Part shown: positions 1 to 8,356 of the stretch, one piece after another
How positions within the stretch are numbered: the stretch's first letter is position 1
Layout of the letters: each line of letters begins with the position of its first letter
NCBI GenBank assembly: GCA_019695295.1
Contig: JAIBAH010000035.1
Coordinates: 1-37,258, forward strand
Direction: 5' to 3'
Origin: Bacteroidia bacterium
GTDB lineage: Bacteria > Bacteroidota > Bacteroidia > J057
DNA length: 37,258 nucleotides
Notes under the pieces: generated by a model
Database searches by the model: none
What the model saw: the letters and a program-made list of their open reading frames with translations, nothing else
What the model was told of the DNA's origin: nothing
Program-made: the position numbers and the translations under genes

Positions 1-155
1 ATTCCCCTTTCTCTTTCGAGGTCGTTGTTGTCAAGGATAAGCTCTCCGGTTTCCTGATTGTCCCTGAACAGCTTACAATGATGTAAAATCTTGTCCACAA
101 GTGTGGTTTTACCGTGGTCAACGTGCGCAATAATTGCTACATTTCTAATTTCCAT
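1..155 (-). CDS. typA: TypA/BipA translational GTPase, N-terminal fragment
   Basis: The reverse strand starts with ATG at 155 and runs off the left edge, giving about 51 residues. They include the P-loop [10 protein letters not shown] near residues 9-18, then a switch region ending in [10 protein letters not shown]. This is the start of the ribosome-associated GTPase TypA/BipA, which belongs to the EF-G/LepA class of translation factors. The [13 protein letters not shown] and LERERGI forms are shared across that class, so LepA is the main alternative. The [20 protein letters not shown] start and the [11 protein letters not shown] spacing fit TypA better. A TAnnTTTG promoter element lies upstream at 197-204. 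Confidence 0.85.
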   Translation of the reverse strand, partial: MEIRNVAIIAHVDHGKTTLVDKILHHCKLFRDNQETGELILDNNDLERERG

Positions 156-509
156 TGAAAATCAATAAGTTAAGTTTATTCTGTCGAATTTGGGTGCAAA
201 ATTACGGAAAAAAACGATAGCTTGTACTGTCTTTGTGATAATTATAATAAAAATCTTGCATTCAGGAGTTTATTTCATAATTTTATCCCATGAGATTCTT
301 TCCTGAAAAAGGGTTGTCAGGAGAGATATCCGGATAAAATGAGTAATATTGGGATAACAGAAATTTACACAGATTCATCCACAACTGCATTTCGTCAGAT
401 AATTACTGCTGTTCCTACATTAGATACTGGTTTTTTAATTTTTCTTCGTTACTTTTACAGTATAAGACCTCATCAATACATACTATCATTCTAAATTTTA
501 AAAAATAAT
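156..509. other. Intergenic stretch between divergent typA and the GH5 fibre gene
   Basis: These 354 AT-rich bases hold the leader of typA on the minus strand and the upstream region of the plus-strand fibre gene. A short hairpin (TCCTGA at 301-306 with TCAGGA at 317-322) is visible but has no T-tract. I found no perfect TAnnTTTG element for the plus-strand gene and no additional gene. Confidence 0.6.
197..204 (-). promoter_or_regulatory. Bacteroidota -7 element upstream of typA
   Basis: On the minus strand this reads TAATTTTG, a perfect match to the TAnnTTTG -7 consensus of the Bacteroidota primary sigma factor. It sits about 42 bases before the typA start. I saw no clear TTTG -33 partner. 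Confidence 0.5.
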
Positions 510-3500
510 ATGAAAAATCTGTTTTTTTTAGCTTGCCTTTTTTATAGTCTGAGTATGTGGGCACAAACCACTCATTTGACGGTTAATGGAAAGTATCTTC
601 TGGGAAATTGCGGGGATACAATTGTACTCAGAGGAGTAAATTATGCTGTGTATAACTGGGGTTATTCCCCCACTCAAATCCGATTTGACCAGATTGCGCA
701 AACTGGAGCAAACGCCGTAAGAATACCCTGGTACGCAAGCGGAAGTCCGGCTTTATATGCAGACTGGGTGAAACTGGATAGTGCGCTTTCCAAATGTATT
801 CAATATGATATGATTCCGATTCTTGATTTGCATGATCAAACCTGTCAGAATGACCCTGCTGCCCTTACAACCATGACGAATTGGTGGACACAACCCTCAT
901 TTCTTGCACTAGAAAACAAGTACAGGCATTCTTTAATCATTAATGTTGCCAATGAGGCATTATTTGTTGCGTGGACTGGAAATCCAGCTACCGCTCAGAC
1001 CACTTTTACCAATACTTATACAACGATTGTGAACAACCTCAGAAATGCCGGTATTCAGGTACCTCTGATGATAGATGGTCCGGATTGTGGCACTAATCTG
1101 GATGTATTGTCGGCTGTAGCATCTACCTTACAGACCAATGACCCTCAGCATAATCTGATATTTAGTGCACATGCTTATTGGTACGGTTATGCAAATAATG
1201 ATTCCTTGACGATGAGAACGAAAATTACCAATGCTGTCAATGCTAATTTCCCCTTTATATTCGGGGAGGTAGCCAATCAGCAAGATGATCAGGTGCTTTG
1301 TCAGTACAATCTAAATTATCGTCCAGTATTGAGTATGTGTCAGGAGTTTAATATCGGATGGTGTGCCTGGTCTTGGGATAACGACGGTTGTCCTAACCGT
1401 CAGGTAACTACAAACGGGAATTTTAGTTCTCTTACGCCGTATGGAAGTGTCATTGTAAATAATCCTTATTTTGGAATCAGTAATACAGCAGTCAGAAGTA
1501 AATATCTGGAGTTTGGTGTATGCAGTTCTGGAAACAATGACCATAACACTAATTATGGAGATAGTAGTTTTGTGAGTAATACTTCAGGGGATTATAATAG
1601 TGCTTTTGGTTTTAATAGTTTGAAGTCCAGTATTTCCGGTAATCATAATAGCAGTTTTGGGTATAATTCTCTGAAATCCAATACTTCCGGTCTCAATAAT
1701 GTGGCGGTGGGAAGTAATGCACTGAGAAGCAATACTTCCGGGAAAAATAATGTAAGTATAGGGAATATGGCTACTTACGCTGCGGTAAACAGTTATGGAA
1801 ATACACATGTAGGTTTTAGTGCAGGCTATAATGCCAAAGGCAGCGGAAATGTAGCCTTGGGAGATTCTGCATTATTTGCGGCTTCAGGCTCTACCGGAAG
1901 CTTTAACACCTCAATAGGGCGCATGACAATGAGGAATCTTACTACTGGAAGAAATAATGTTGCTCTTGGAGATTCCGCCCTGTTTTCTCTGACTACTTCT
2001 GCGAATACAGTTGCAATCGGAAAATCTGCTTTGAAAGGAAACACTACAGGAACCAACAATCTTGCATTGGGAAGTTATGTATTAACCTCCAACTCTACCG
2101 GTAACGGAAATACAGGAATCGGGTTTCAGGCACTGATGAATAACTCTACCGGATCTGGAAATCAGGCTTTTGGGTATCAGGCACTTGCTGCTAACCTTGT
2201 AGGCAGCAATAATATGGCTATTGGATATCAGGCACTCAATGCCAATACTACTTCCAACAATATGGCAATTGGATATCAGGCAATGCAGGTAAATACCTCC
2301 GGCTCCAATAATATGGCGATAGGTTTTCGGGCTCTCCAGAATAATACCACAGCAGGACTGAATGTGGCAATGGGATATTCATCTATGCAAATGAATACAA
2401 CAGGAGCTAATAATGTTGGTGTGGGAGCCAATACACTCAAGGGAAATACTACAGGAGGAAACAATGTAGCCATTGGAGAGTCTGCACTTACAGCCAATAC
2501 CACAGGAAGTACTAGTGTTGCCGTTGGTGGGCAGGCTTTGAAAGCCCAAACAGTAGGGGTGCGCAATATAGCAGTGGGCTATCAGTCTCAACAGGCAACG
2601 GTAAATGGAAACAATAATGTAAGTATGGGTCAAAACAGCATGAATGCCAATACTTCCGGCTCCAATAACGTAGCCTTGGGTACTTATTCGATGAGAGCAA
2701 TGACTACGGGCGGAAGAAATACTGCAATTGGAGATTCTTCCTTAGCCGCTAATCTTGCCGGAGTGGGAAATGTAGGAGTAGGAAGAAGGGCTGGGGCATT
2801 AAGAAGCGATTATACAAACTGTACTTTTTTAGGGCAGAATGCCGACGCAAGTACAGCCGGATTTTCCAATGCAATGGCTTTAGGGAATGGTGCAGTTGTA
2901 AACTCCAGCAACAAAGTAATAGTAGGAAATACCTCAGTGACTTCTATCGGCGGTCAAGTGGGCTGGACAACATTCTCTGACAGAAGATTGAAAACCAACA
3001 TCCGTCCTTCTGAATTGGGCTTGGAATTCATCAATCAACTCAATCCCGTAACCTACGAATACACCGCCGAAGGTCAAAAAGGTATCCGTTACACAGGGCT
3101 GATAGCTCAAGAAGTAGATGAAGCCGCTAAAGGTACTTTCTCCGGTGTGGATAAAAACGGAGAATACTGGGGAATCCGGTATGCAGAACTAACTGTGCCT
3201 TTGGTAAGTGCAGTAAAGGAACAAAATCAGATTATTGAAAATCAGCAATCCCAAATTCAGAGTCTTGAATCTCAAATTCAAAACCTGACTTTAATGCTCT
3301 CTCAACTCAGCACTGATTTACAATCTTGTTGTCTGAAAGAAACCAATGCTAAAACGTCTCAGGCTATCGTTTTAACCGGAGAAAACCCTTATTTGGAGCA
3401 AAATGTACCCAACCCATTTACCAAATCCACAACAATTCAATATTATATTCCTCAAAACGTAAAATCAGCCATTCTTCAAATTCAGAGTGTTAATGGAGAT

Positions 3501-3647
3501 ATCCTTCAAACTGTCGAAATCCAAACAAGAGGGGTGGAAAGTACAGAAATCAAAACGGGTGAATTAAGTTGGGGGACGTATTACTATTCTTTGATTTTAG
3601 ATGGAAAGATATTTCAGACCAGAAAAATGATAATATCAAATCAGTAG
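510..3647 (+). CDS. Secreted GH5-like glycosidase fused to YadA-like repeat fibre, S74 chaperone and T9SS sorting domain
   Basis: This 1045-residue protein has a signal peptide (about 1-19, ending WAQ). Residues 20-335 resemble a GH5 cellulase/mannanase: LRGVNY, NVANEA with candidate acid/base Glu149, HAYWYG, and FGEVANQ with candidate nucleophile Glu253, then WCAWSWDND. From about 341 to 815 come repeats of roughly 17 residues of the NNMAIGYQAL-x-NTTG type, as in trimeric YadA-like heads. Near 820-875 is an endosialidase-type S74 intramolecular chaperone with the Ser823/Lys828 pair in SDRRLK. A Q/N-rich coiled coil (about 890-935), a vicinal Cys940-Cys941 and a type A T9SS sorting domain (from about 958, LEQNVPNPF) follow. 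It probably acts at the cell surface. The substrate is unknown; mannan or beta-glucan are guesses from the family. The parts are clear, but the fusion is unusual. A hairpin lies just downstream. Confidence 0.85.
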   Translation: MKNLFFLACLFYSLSMWAQTTHLTVNGKYLLGNCGDTIVLRGVNYAVYNWGYSPTQIRFDQIAQTGANAVRIPWYASGSPALYADWVKLDSALSKCIQYDMIPILDLHDQTCQNDPAALTTMTNWWTQPSFLALENKYRHSLIINVANEALFVAWTGNPATAQTTFTNTYTTIVNNLRNAGIQVPLMIDGPDCGTNLDVLSAVASTLQTNDPQHNLIFSAHAYWYGYANNDSLTMRTKITNAVNANFPFIFGEVANQQDDQVLCQYNLNYRPVLSMCQEFNIGWCAWSWDNDGCPNRQVTTNGNFSSLTPYGSVIVNNPYFGISNTAVRSKYLEFGVCSSGNNDHNTNYGDSSFVSNTSGDYNSAFGFNSLKSSISGNHNSSFGYNSLKSNTSGLNNVAVGSNALRSNTSGKNNVSIGNMATYAAVNSYGNTHVGFSAGYNAKGSGNVALGDSALFAASGSTGSFNTSIGRMTMRNLTTGRNNVALGDSALFSLTTSANTVAIGKSALKGNTTGTNNLALGSYVLTSNSTGNGNTGIGFQALMNNSTGSGNQAFGYQALAANLVGSNNMAIGYQALNANTTSNNMAIGYQAMQVNTSGSNNMAIGFRALQNNTTAGLNVAMGYSSMQMNTTGANNVGVGANTLKGNTTGGNNVAIGESALTANTTGSTSVAVGGQALKAQTVGVRNIAVGYQSQQATVNGNNNVSMGQNSMNANTSGSNNVALGTYSMRAMTTGGRNTAIGDSSLAANLAGVGNVGVGRRAGALRSDYTNCTFLGQNADASTAGFSNAMALGNGAVVNSSNKVIVGNTSVTSIGGQVGWTTFSDRRLKTNIRPSELGLEFINQLNPVTYEYTAEGQKGIRYTGLIAQEVDEAAKGTFSGVDKNGEYWGIRYAELTVPLVSAVKEQNQIIENQQSQIQSLESQIQNLTLMLSQLSTDLQSCCLKETNAKTSQAIVLTGENPYLEQNVPNPFTKSTTIQYYIPQNVKSAILQIQSVNGDILQTVEIQTRGVESTEIKTGELSWGTYYYSLILDGKIFQTRKMIISNQ
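1500..2860 (+). repeat. In-frame 51-base repeats coding YadA-like head units
   Basis: The coding sequence has a period of about 51 bases, giving 17-residue units such as NNMAIGYQAMQVNTSGS. Units are diverged and some are longer or shorter. The related array in the next large gene spans about 4800-7300. Such repeats stack as a left-handed parallel beta-roll in trimeric adhesin heads. Confidence 0.8.
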
Positions 3648-3666
3648 TATTTTCAAACTGATTATT

Positions 3667-3720
3667 TCCTCCCCTTGAATAGTGTTCAACCTTCGGGTAG
3701 ATAACAATTCAAGGGGAGGA
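3667..3720 (+). terminator. Long hairpin after the GH5 fibre gene
   Basis: A perfect 14-base inverted repeat (3667-3680 with 3707-3720, core TCCTCCCCTTGAAT) starts 20 bases after the stop codon. Its loop contains a second small hairpin, ACC-TTCG-GGT (3689-3698). There is no long T-tract after it (GTTTATC follows), so it may be a terminator, an mRNA-stabilising structure or a mobile hairpin element. Confidence 0.5.
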
Positions 3721-3818
3721 GTTTATCAAATATCAATTGTTTGCAGAAAGTAAGTTTGGTTTATCAGGATATCATATTTTTTTAAATTAGACTTGCTTAT
3801 AGTTGATTATTAGTACTT

Positions 3819-3913
3819 TGTCATGCTGAGTAACGAACTTCTCTCGCCGTTAGGCAACCATCACACCCCATTTACAGGTAATGTGTCATGTTGAGCGATA
3901 GCGAAACATGACA
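3819..3913. repeat. TGTCATG[C/T]TGAG intergenic repeat with hairpin
   Basis: TGTCATGCTGAG (3819-3830) recurs as TGTCATGTTGAG (3884-3895). The second copy forms a 9-base stem with AACATGACA (3905-3913) around a GAGCGATAGCGA-type loop. From memory, similar TCATGCTGAGCGAAGCGAAGCAT elements are dispersed in intergenic DNA of Bacteroidota and other phyla. Its function is unknown. Confidence 0.5.
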
Positions 3914-4103
3914 AAATTTATCAATAGATTGATTATCAATATAGAGTAACTCTATTAAATTAATAATTGTGTATCATTTGGGAGAAGTCCTCCCTGAAAA
4001 ATAGTAAGTATTTGATTTTTAGGATATTTAAATCCAAATAATAATCAAATCTTTAGTTTGTGTTTTTTTTTAATAATTTTGTGTTTGAATGCGAAATAAT
4101 GTT

Positions 4104-4111
4104 TATATTTG
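4104..4111 (+). promoter_or_regulatory. Bacteroidota -7 element upstream of the small secreted protein
   Basis: TATATTTG matches TAnnTTTG exactly. TTTG stretches at 4078-4081 and 4084-4087 are possible -33 partners, with 22 and 16 base spacers. Transcription would begin near 4117. Confidence 0.55.
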
Positions 4112-4154
4112 CAGTTAATATAGTTCAGTGTTTACCTTTAATCAATTATTTTTT

Positions 4155-4580
4155 ATGTATCAAAACAGTCACTTTATTCACAGAAAATCCATTTTATTAA
4201 TGGTGCTATTCTTGTTTTTGGGTTTTTATGCACACGCACAGCAGAGTACAACTCCAGCAAAACCAAAACCTCCGGTTTCAGTTATCTACACTTCTCAGCT
4301 AACTCAGATGTCTCCTCAAAAAAAGGAGTACATTCAGACTCATCCGGAAGAGTTTACGATTGTAGCAGATCCAGTAGCTGTTGCTACTACTCCTATTGTT
4401 GTACCTGTTACAGACCCCAAAAGCCCTTCATGTAATCCAAGCAGGGCTTCTGTTGAAGTACCTAAGATGGAGGCTACATCTGTAAAGACTAAGATTTCCA
4501 ATGCAGACTTCCAAAAAATGCCTGCTGAAAAACAACAAGAGATTATGAAACATGCGGAATTATTTGAGTTTACCGATTAA
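4155..4580 (+). CDS. Small secreted protein with a duplicated motif, function unknown
   Basis: I chose ATG 4155 over GTG 4128 because it gives a compact signal peptide (basic HRK, hydrophobic LLMVLFLFLGF, AHA|QQ, cleavage near 28). The product is 141 residues. After a Pro/Thr/Lys-rich linker, one motif occurs twice exactly 70 residues apart: QMSPQKKEYIQTHPEEF (51-67) and KMPAEKQQEIMKHAELF (121-137). Met, Lys, Ile, His, Glu and Phe are kept in register. The link between them is rich in Val, Thr and Pro. No enzyme motif is visible and I do not recognise the family. It lies between two S74-chaperoned fibre genes and has its own promoter. A role as an accessory to them is only an inference. Confidence 0.7.
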   Translation: MYQNSHFIHRKSILLMVLFLFLGFYAHAQQSTTPAKPKPPVSVIYTSQLTQMSPQKKEYIQTHPEEFTIVADPVAVATTPIVVPVTDPKSPSCNPSRASVEVPKMEATSVKTKISNADFQKMPAEKQQEIMKHAELFEFTD

Positions 4581-4692
4581 TTTTTTTTTTAATTCATCTT
4601 ATCTATCATTATTTCAACATTAAAATGAAAGAAATGGTGATGGTTTTATCATTTATTTTACTACTAATTTAACAATCTTAAGCAAAATTTTT

Positions 4693-7600
4693 ATGAAAAA
4701 AATAATATTTTTATTGTTTGCGGGACTTGCTACATCAGGAAGCCTTTTGGCACAGCTTAACCTTGGTGTCGGTTCAGGTACTACGGGGTTTGATTACACC
4801 AATATCGGTGTAAATACCAATAATGGAGGAAATGCAGGAGCGGGGAATGTTGCTCTTGGACAACATGCTATGAGAGGAAATGCAGGTACAAATGGTTATA
4901 ATGTAGGGATTGGATATAACGCTTTAGATAATGCTCAAACAACCGGTGCAGATTATAATGTCGCATTAGGGGCTTATAATGGTTGGTTTATTACAACCGG
5001 GGCATATAATACAGCCGTGGGACCTCGTGCTTTATATTGGATGGGTACGGGTAATCGCAATATTGGGGTAGGGCATGCAGCCGGCTACTATATTGGTCAG
5101 GGAACAGGTGCAATCTATAATACTATCATCGGTGACTCCGCTATGTACAGTCCTTTCTCGGGAAATGATGTAACCAATAATGTGATAATCGGAGCGAAGG
5201 CTGCTTATGGTAATACTACCGGCTCTAATACTGTAGCGATAGGCTATGAAGCCGGACGTAAAAATACTTCTGCTTCAGAAAATGTAAGTATAGGCTATCA
5301 GGCAGCACGAGAAAATGCTATAACTTACGCCAATACGTTGGTAGGTGCTTATGCCGGTAGAAACAATACTGGAGGGTTTGGAATAACTGCATTAGGACAT
5401 AGAGCACTTGTAAATAATACATCAGCCCTCTGGAATACTGCTATTGGTGCTTATGCATTAGAAGATGTTACTACTGGGACTCCCAATGACGGATTCGGTA
5501 ACTCAGCCTTAGCTAATCTAACTACTGGTTCGGAAAATATAGGTGTGGGAGCTGGTGCAGGGTTGGGGATTGTAACCGGAAGCAGAAACATTTCTATGGG
5601 CTTTTATTCATTATTTGCCAATAATAACTCTAACAATAATATTGCAATAGGAAGTTACTCTCAATATGCTTCTACTACAGGAAACAACAATATTTCTGTT
5701 GGGACTGCTACTCTTGTAGCTAATACCACAGGTTATTCTTCAGTAGTAATAGGAGATTCTTCAGGTTATAGTAACACTTCCGGTTTTGGGAATACTTTTA
5801 TGGGTTCTAAATCTGGATTTAGCAACACCACCGGTGCTTACAATGTCGCAATTGGAGAGAGGGCAGCCAATTTTAATAATACCGGCTCTTATGGGGTATT
5901 CGTTGGTCAAAATGCAGGCTTTGCTAATACAGCAGGATCTTACAATACTATGGTAGGTCAGGAGGCTGGGTTTAGTACTACTTCAGGGTACGAAAATAGC
6001 TTCTTTGGTGACTGGTCAGGCAGAAATAATACTACAGGGAATGATAATACCTTTATCGGAAATCAGTCCGGGCAGAATAATACAACTGCAAGCAATAATA
6101 CTTACGTTGGAAACCTTTCCGGATATTCTGGAACAACAGGCGTTTTGAATGCTTATTTGGGGAGTTATTCCGGATATTACAGTATTACAGGGTATGGTAA
6201 TACTTATCTAGGTGCTTATAGTGGTTTTGGAGATATACTTGGAGGTACCGGAAGAGGTAATACAGCAATCGGTGATAGCGCAATGTATTCTGTTACTACT
6301 GGAAGCAATAATGTATCAGTAGGTAGAATGGCAATGAGAGGCATTACTACCGGAAGTTGGAACGTGGCAATCGGAGACTCCGCCGCTTTTAACCTGACTA
6401 CTCCTAATTTTGCTATCGCAATCGGAAAGGCGGCATTAAAAAGCAATACTACCGGAAACCTCAATATGGCAATTGGAACCAATGCTTTGTATTCTAATTC
6501 TACAGGAGCGAGTAATACCGCTATGGGCTATGAGGCTTTAAGATCCAATACTACTGGAAACAGTAACCTTGCACTTGGATATCAGGCTCTTTCTTCTAAT
6601 TTAGTGGGGAGTTTAAATATGGCTTTTGGTTATCAGGCATTATTGAATAATACCACTTCCAACAATATGGCAATGGGCTATCAGGCAATGCAGTCTAATA
6701 CTTCCGGCTCCAATAATATGGCAATTGGTTTCCGTGCATTACAAAATAATACTACCGCAGGGTTGAATGTAGCAATGGGTTATACTTCCATGCAAATGAA
6801 TACTACAGGGGTAAATAATGTTGCGGTAGGGGCTAATTCATTGAAGCAAAATCAAACCGGAGGAAATAACGTTGCGGTAGGTGAGTCTGCACTTACAGCC
6901 AATACTACCGGAGGAACAAGCGTGGCTGTGGGCGGTCAGGCATTGAGGTCTCAGACTGTTGGCTTTCGTAATATAGCAGTTGGCTATCAGTCACAGCAAA
7001 ACACAATTGACGGTATCAACAACGTAAGTATGGGTCAAAACAGCATGAACGCTAATACCTCCGGCGCAAATAACGTGGCTTTGGGTACTTATTCCATGAG
7101 AGCGATGACTACCGGCGGAAGAAATACTGCTATTGGGGATTCTTCCCTTACCGCTAATCTTGCCGGCATCGGAAATGTAGCAGTAGGAAGAAGAGCAGGA
7201 GCATTGAGAAATGATTATACCGGCTGTACATTCGTAGGTCAGTTGGCAGATGCTACTGTAGCTGCACTTACCAATGCCACCGCTATCGGAAATGGAGCAA
7301 GTGTAAATGCAAGCAATAAAGTAGTAGTAGGAAACACCTCAGTTACCTCTATCGGCGGTCAGGTAGGCTGGACTACATTCTCTGACAGAAGACTGAAAAC
7401 TGACATCCGCCCCTCAGAACTGGGTCTGGAGTTTATCAATCAACTGAACCCTGTAACCTACGAATACACGGCTGAAGGTCAGAAAGGAATCCGTTATACC
7501 GGACTGATTGCTCAGGAAGTGGATGAAGCAGCCAAAGGTACTTTCTCGGGTGTAGATAAAAATGGTGAGTATATGGGAATCCGTTATGCAGAACTGACTG

Positions 7601-8103
7601 TGCCTTTGGTAAAAGCAGTTCAGGAAGTAAACGGACAAAATCAGACTCAGGACGTACAGATTGCAACGTTAAAGGCGCAAAATGAGGAATTGAAAGCGCA
7701 AAATATTGCTCAGGAGGCAAGAATTGAAAATCTGGAAGCAATTATCACTCAATTTGGAAAGGATTTACAATCCTGCTGCCTAAAATCAAACGAAACCGGT
7801 GCTACAAATACCAAAAGTGTATTGATTCTTTCCGGTGAAAGTCCTGTGCTTGAGCAAAATGTCCCCAATCCCTTTACAAAATCCACAATGATTCAGTATT
7901 ATATTCCTCAAAATGTGAAATCTGCTTTCTTGCAAATTACAGATGTAAATGGAACGGTAATACAAAGTACTGAAATTACAGAAAGGGGCACAAGCAGTAC
8001 AGAAATAAAAACCGGAAATCTTAGCTGGGGTACTTATTTCTATAGCTTAATCATTGAAGGTAAAGTATTTGAAACGAAAAAAATGGTGATTTCCAATCAT
8101 TAA
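4693..8103 (+). CDS. T9SS-exported YadA-like repeat fibre with S74 intramolecular chaperone
   Basis: The 1136-residue product has a signal peptide (1-21, SLLAQ) and then about 800 residues of glycine- and asparagine-rich repeats of the NNVAVGANSL-x-NTTGG type. There is no enzyme domain before the repeats. An S74 chaperone begins at about residue 890 with Ser897/Lys902 in SDRRLK. In phage tail spikes this module drives trimer folding and then cuts itself off. A coiled coil (about 975-1020), a vicinal Cys1028-Cys1029 and a type A T9SS sorting domain (from about 1047, LEQNVPNPF) follow. From the final repeats onward it is almost identical in protein to the GH5 fibre upstream. Likely a trimeric surface fibre or adhesin; the ligand is unknown. 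An intrinsic terminator ends the unit. Confidence 0.85.
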   Translation: MKKIIFLLFAGLATSGSLLAQLNLGVGSGTTGFDYTNIGVNTNNGGNAGAGNVALGQHAMRGNAGTNGYNVGIGYNALDNAQTTGADYNVALGAYNGWFITTGAYNTAVGPRALYWMGTGNRNIGVGHAAGYYIGQGTGAIYNTIIGDSAMYSPFSGNDVTNNVIIGAKAAYGNTTGSNTVAIGYEAGRKNTSASENVSIGYQAARENAITYANTLVGAYAGRNNTGGFGITALGHRALVNNTSALWNTAIGAYALEDVTTGTPNDGFGNSALANLTTGSENIGVGAGAGLGIVTGSRNISMGFYSLFANNNSNNNIAIGSYSQYASTTGNNNISVGTATLVANTTGYSSVVIGDSSGYSNTSGFGNTFMGSKSGFSNTTGAYNVAIGERAANFNNTGSYGVFVGQNAGFANTAGSYNTMVGQEAGFSTTSGYENSFFGDWSGRNNTTGNDNTFIGNQSGQNNTTASNNTYVGNLSGYSGTTGVLNAYLGSYSGYYSITGYGNTYLGAYSGFGDILGGTGRGNTAIGDSAMYSVTTGSNNVSVGRMAMRGITTGSWNVAIGDSAAFNLTTPNFAIAIGKAALKSNTTGNLNMAIGTNALYSNSTGASNTAMGYEALRSNTTGNSNLALGYQALSSNLVGSLNMAFGYQALLNNTTSNNMAMGYQAMQSNTSGSNNMAIGFRALQNNTTAGLNVAMGYTSMQMNTTGVNNVAVGANSLKQNQTGGNNVAVGESALTANTTGGTSVAVGGQALRSQTVGFRNIAVGYQSQQNTIDGINNVSMGQNSMNANTSGANNVALGTYSMRAMTTGGRNTAIGDSSLTANLAGIGNVAVGRRAGALRNDYTGCTFVGQLADATVAALTNATAIGNGASVNASNKVVVGNTSVTSIGGQVGWTTFSDRRLKTDIRPSELGLEFINQLNPVTYEYTAEGQKGIRYTGLIAQEVDEAAKGTFSGVDKNGEYMGIRYAELTVPLVKAVQEVNGQNQTQDVQIATLKAQNEELKAQNIAQEARIENLEAIITQFGKDLQSCCLKSNETGATNTKSVLILSGESPVLEQNVPNPFTKSTMIQYYIPQNVKSAFLQITDVNGTVIQSTEITERGTSSTEIKTGNLSWGTYFYSLIIEGKVFETKKMVISNH

Positions 8104-8129
8104 AAAGGAGGTTATTTAATTTTGAATTC

Positions 8130-8167
8130 ATTCCGGATCTTCTTTAGTACAAGGTCCGGAATTTTTT
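8130..8167 (+). terminator. Intrinsic terminator of the fibre gene
   Basis: A 12-base stem (8130-8141 with 8151-8162, core ATTCCGGA/TCCGGAAT, one G-T pair) with a 9-base loop is followed by a run of T. It lies 27 bases after the stop codon. Confidence 0.85.
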
Positions 8168-8356
8168 CTATTATTAAAAATACAGCGAAGTTTATTGGGT
8201 GTCGGATATGAATCATTCTGAAATATCAATAATATTGTTTATAAATTGCTTGGTTTCCCTGTTTTTAACGAAACTATCCATCACCTATGTACTAGGAAAT
8301 TTTTGATGATTTTTCTGGGAGGGATATGTATCTGTATGTCCCTACCATTTATTTCT

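Larger units (their letters stand above)
3648..4154. other. Intergenic region with hairpin, dispersed-repeat-like element and promoter
   Basis: These 507 bases contain the long hairpin at 3667-3720, two copies of a TGTCATG[C/T]TGAG element at 3819-3913, a small palindrome ATAGAGT-A-ACTCTAT near 3940-3955, and a TAnnTTTG promoter at 4104-4111. I see no gene in it. Confidence 0.6.

Noticed and set aside
1826-2566. Long minus-strand reading frames opposite the repeat region, rich in LPVVL and AES
   Set aside because: They mirror the 51-base repeats of the plus-strand gene and have no start context, signal or domain of their own.
1500-2860. 51-base repeats as a CRISPR or satellite array
   Set aside because: The repeats are in frame, translate to 17-residue YadA-like units and diverge at synonymous sites, so they are protein repeats.
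4128-4154. GTG start for the small secreted protein
   Set aside because: It would place a polar extension before a good signal peptide; ATG 4155 fits better.
4625-4669. Short ORF (14 codons, hydrophobic) before the second fibre gene
   Set aside because: Low complexity, no supporting promoter or conserved context; probably chance.
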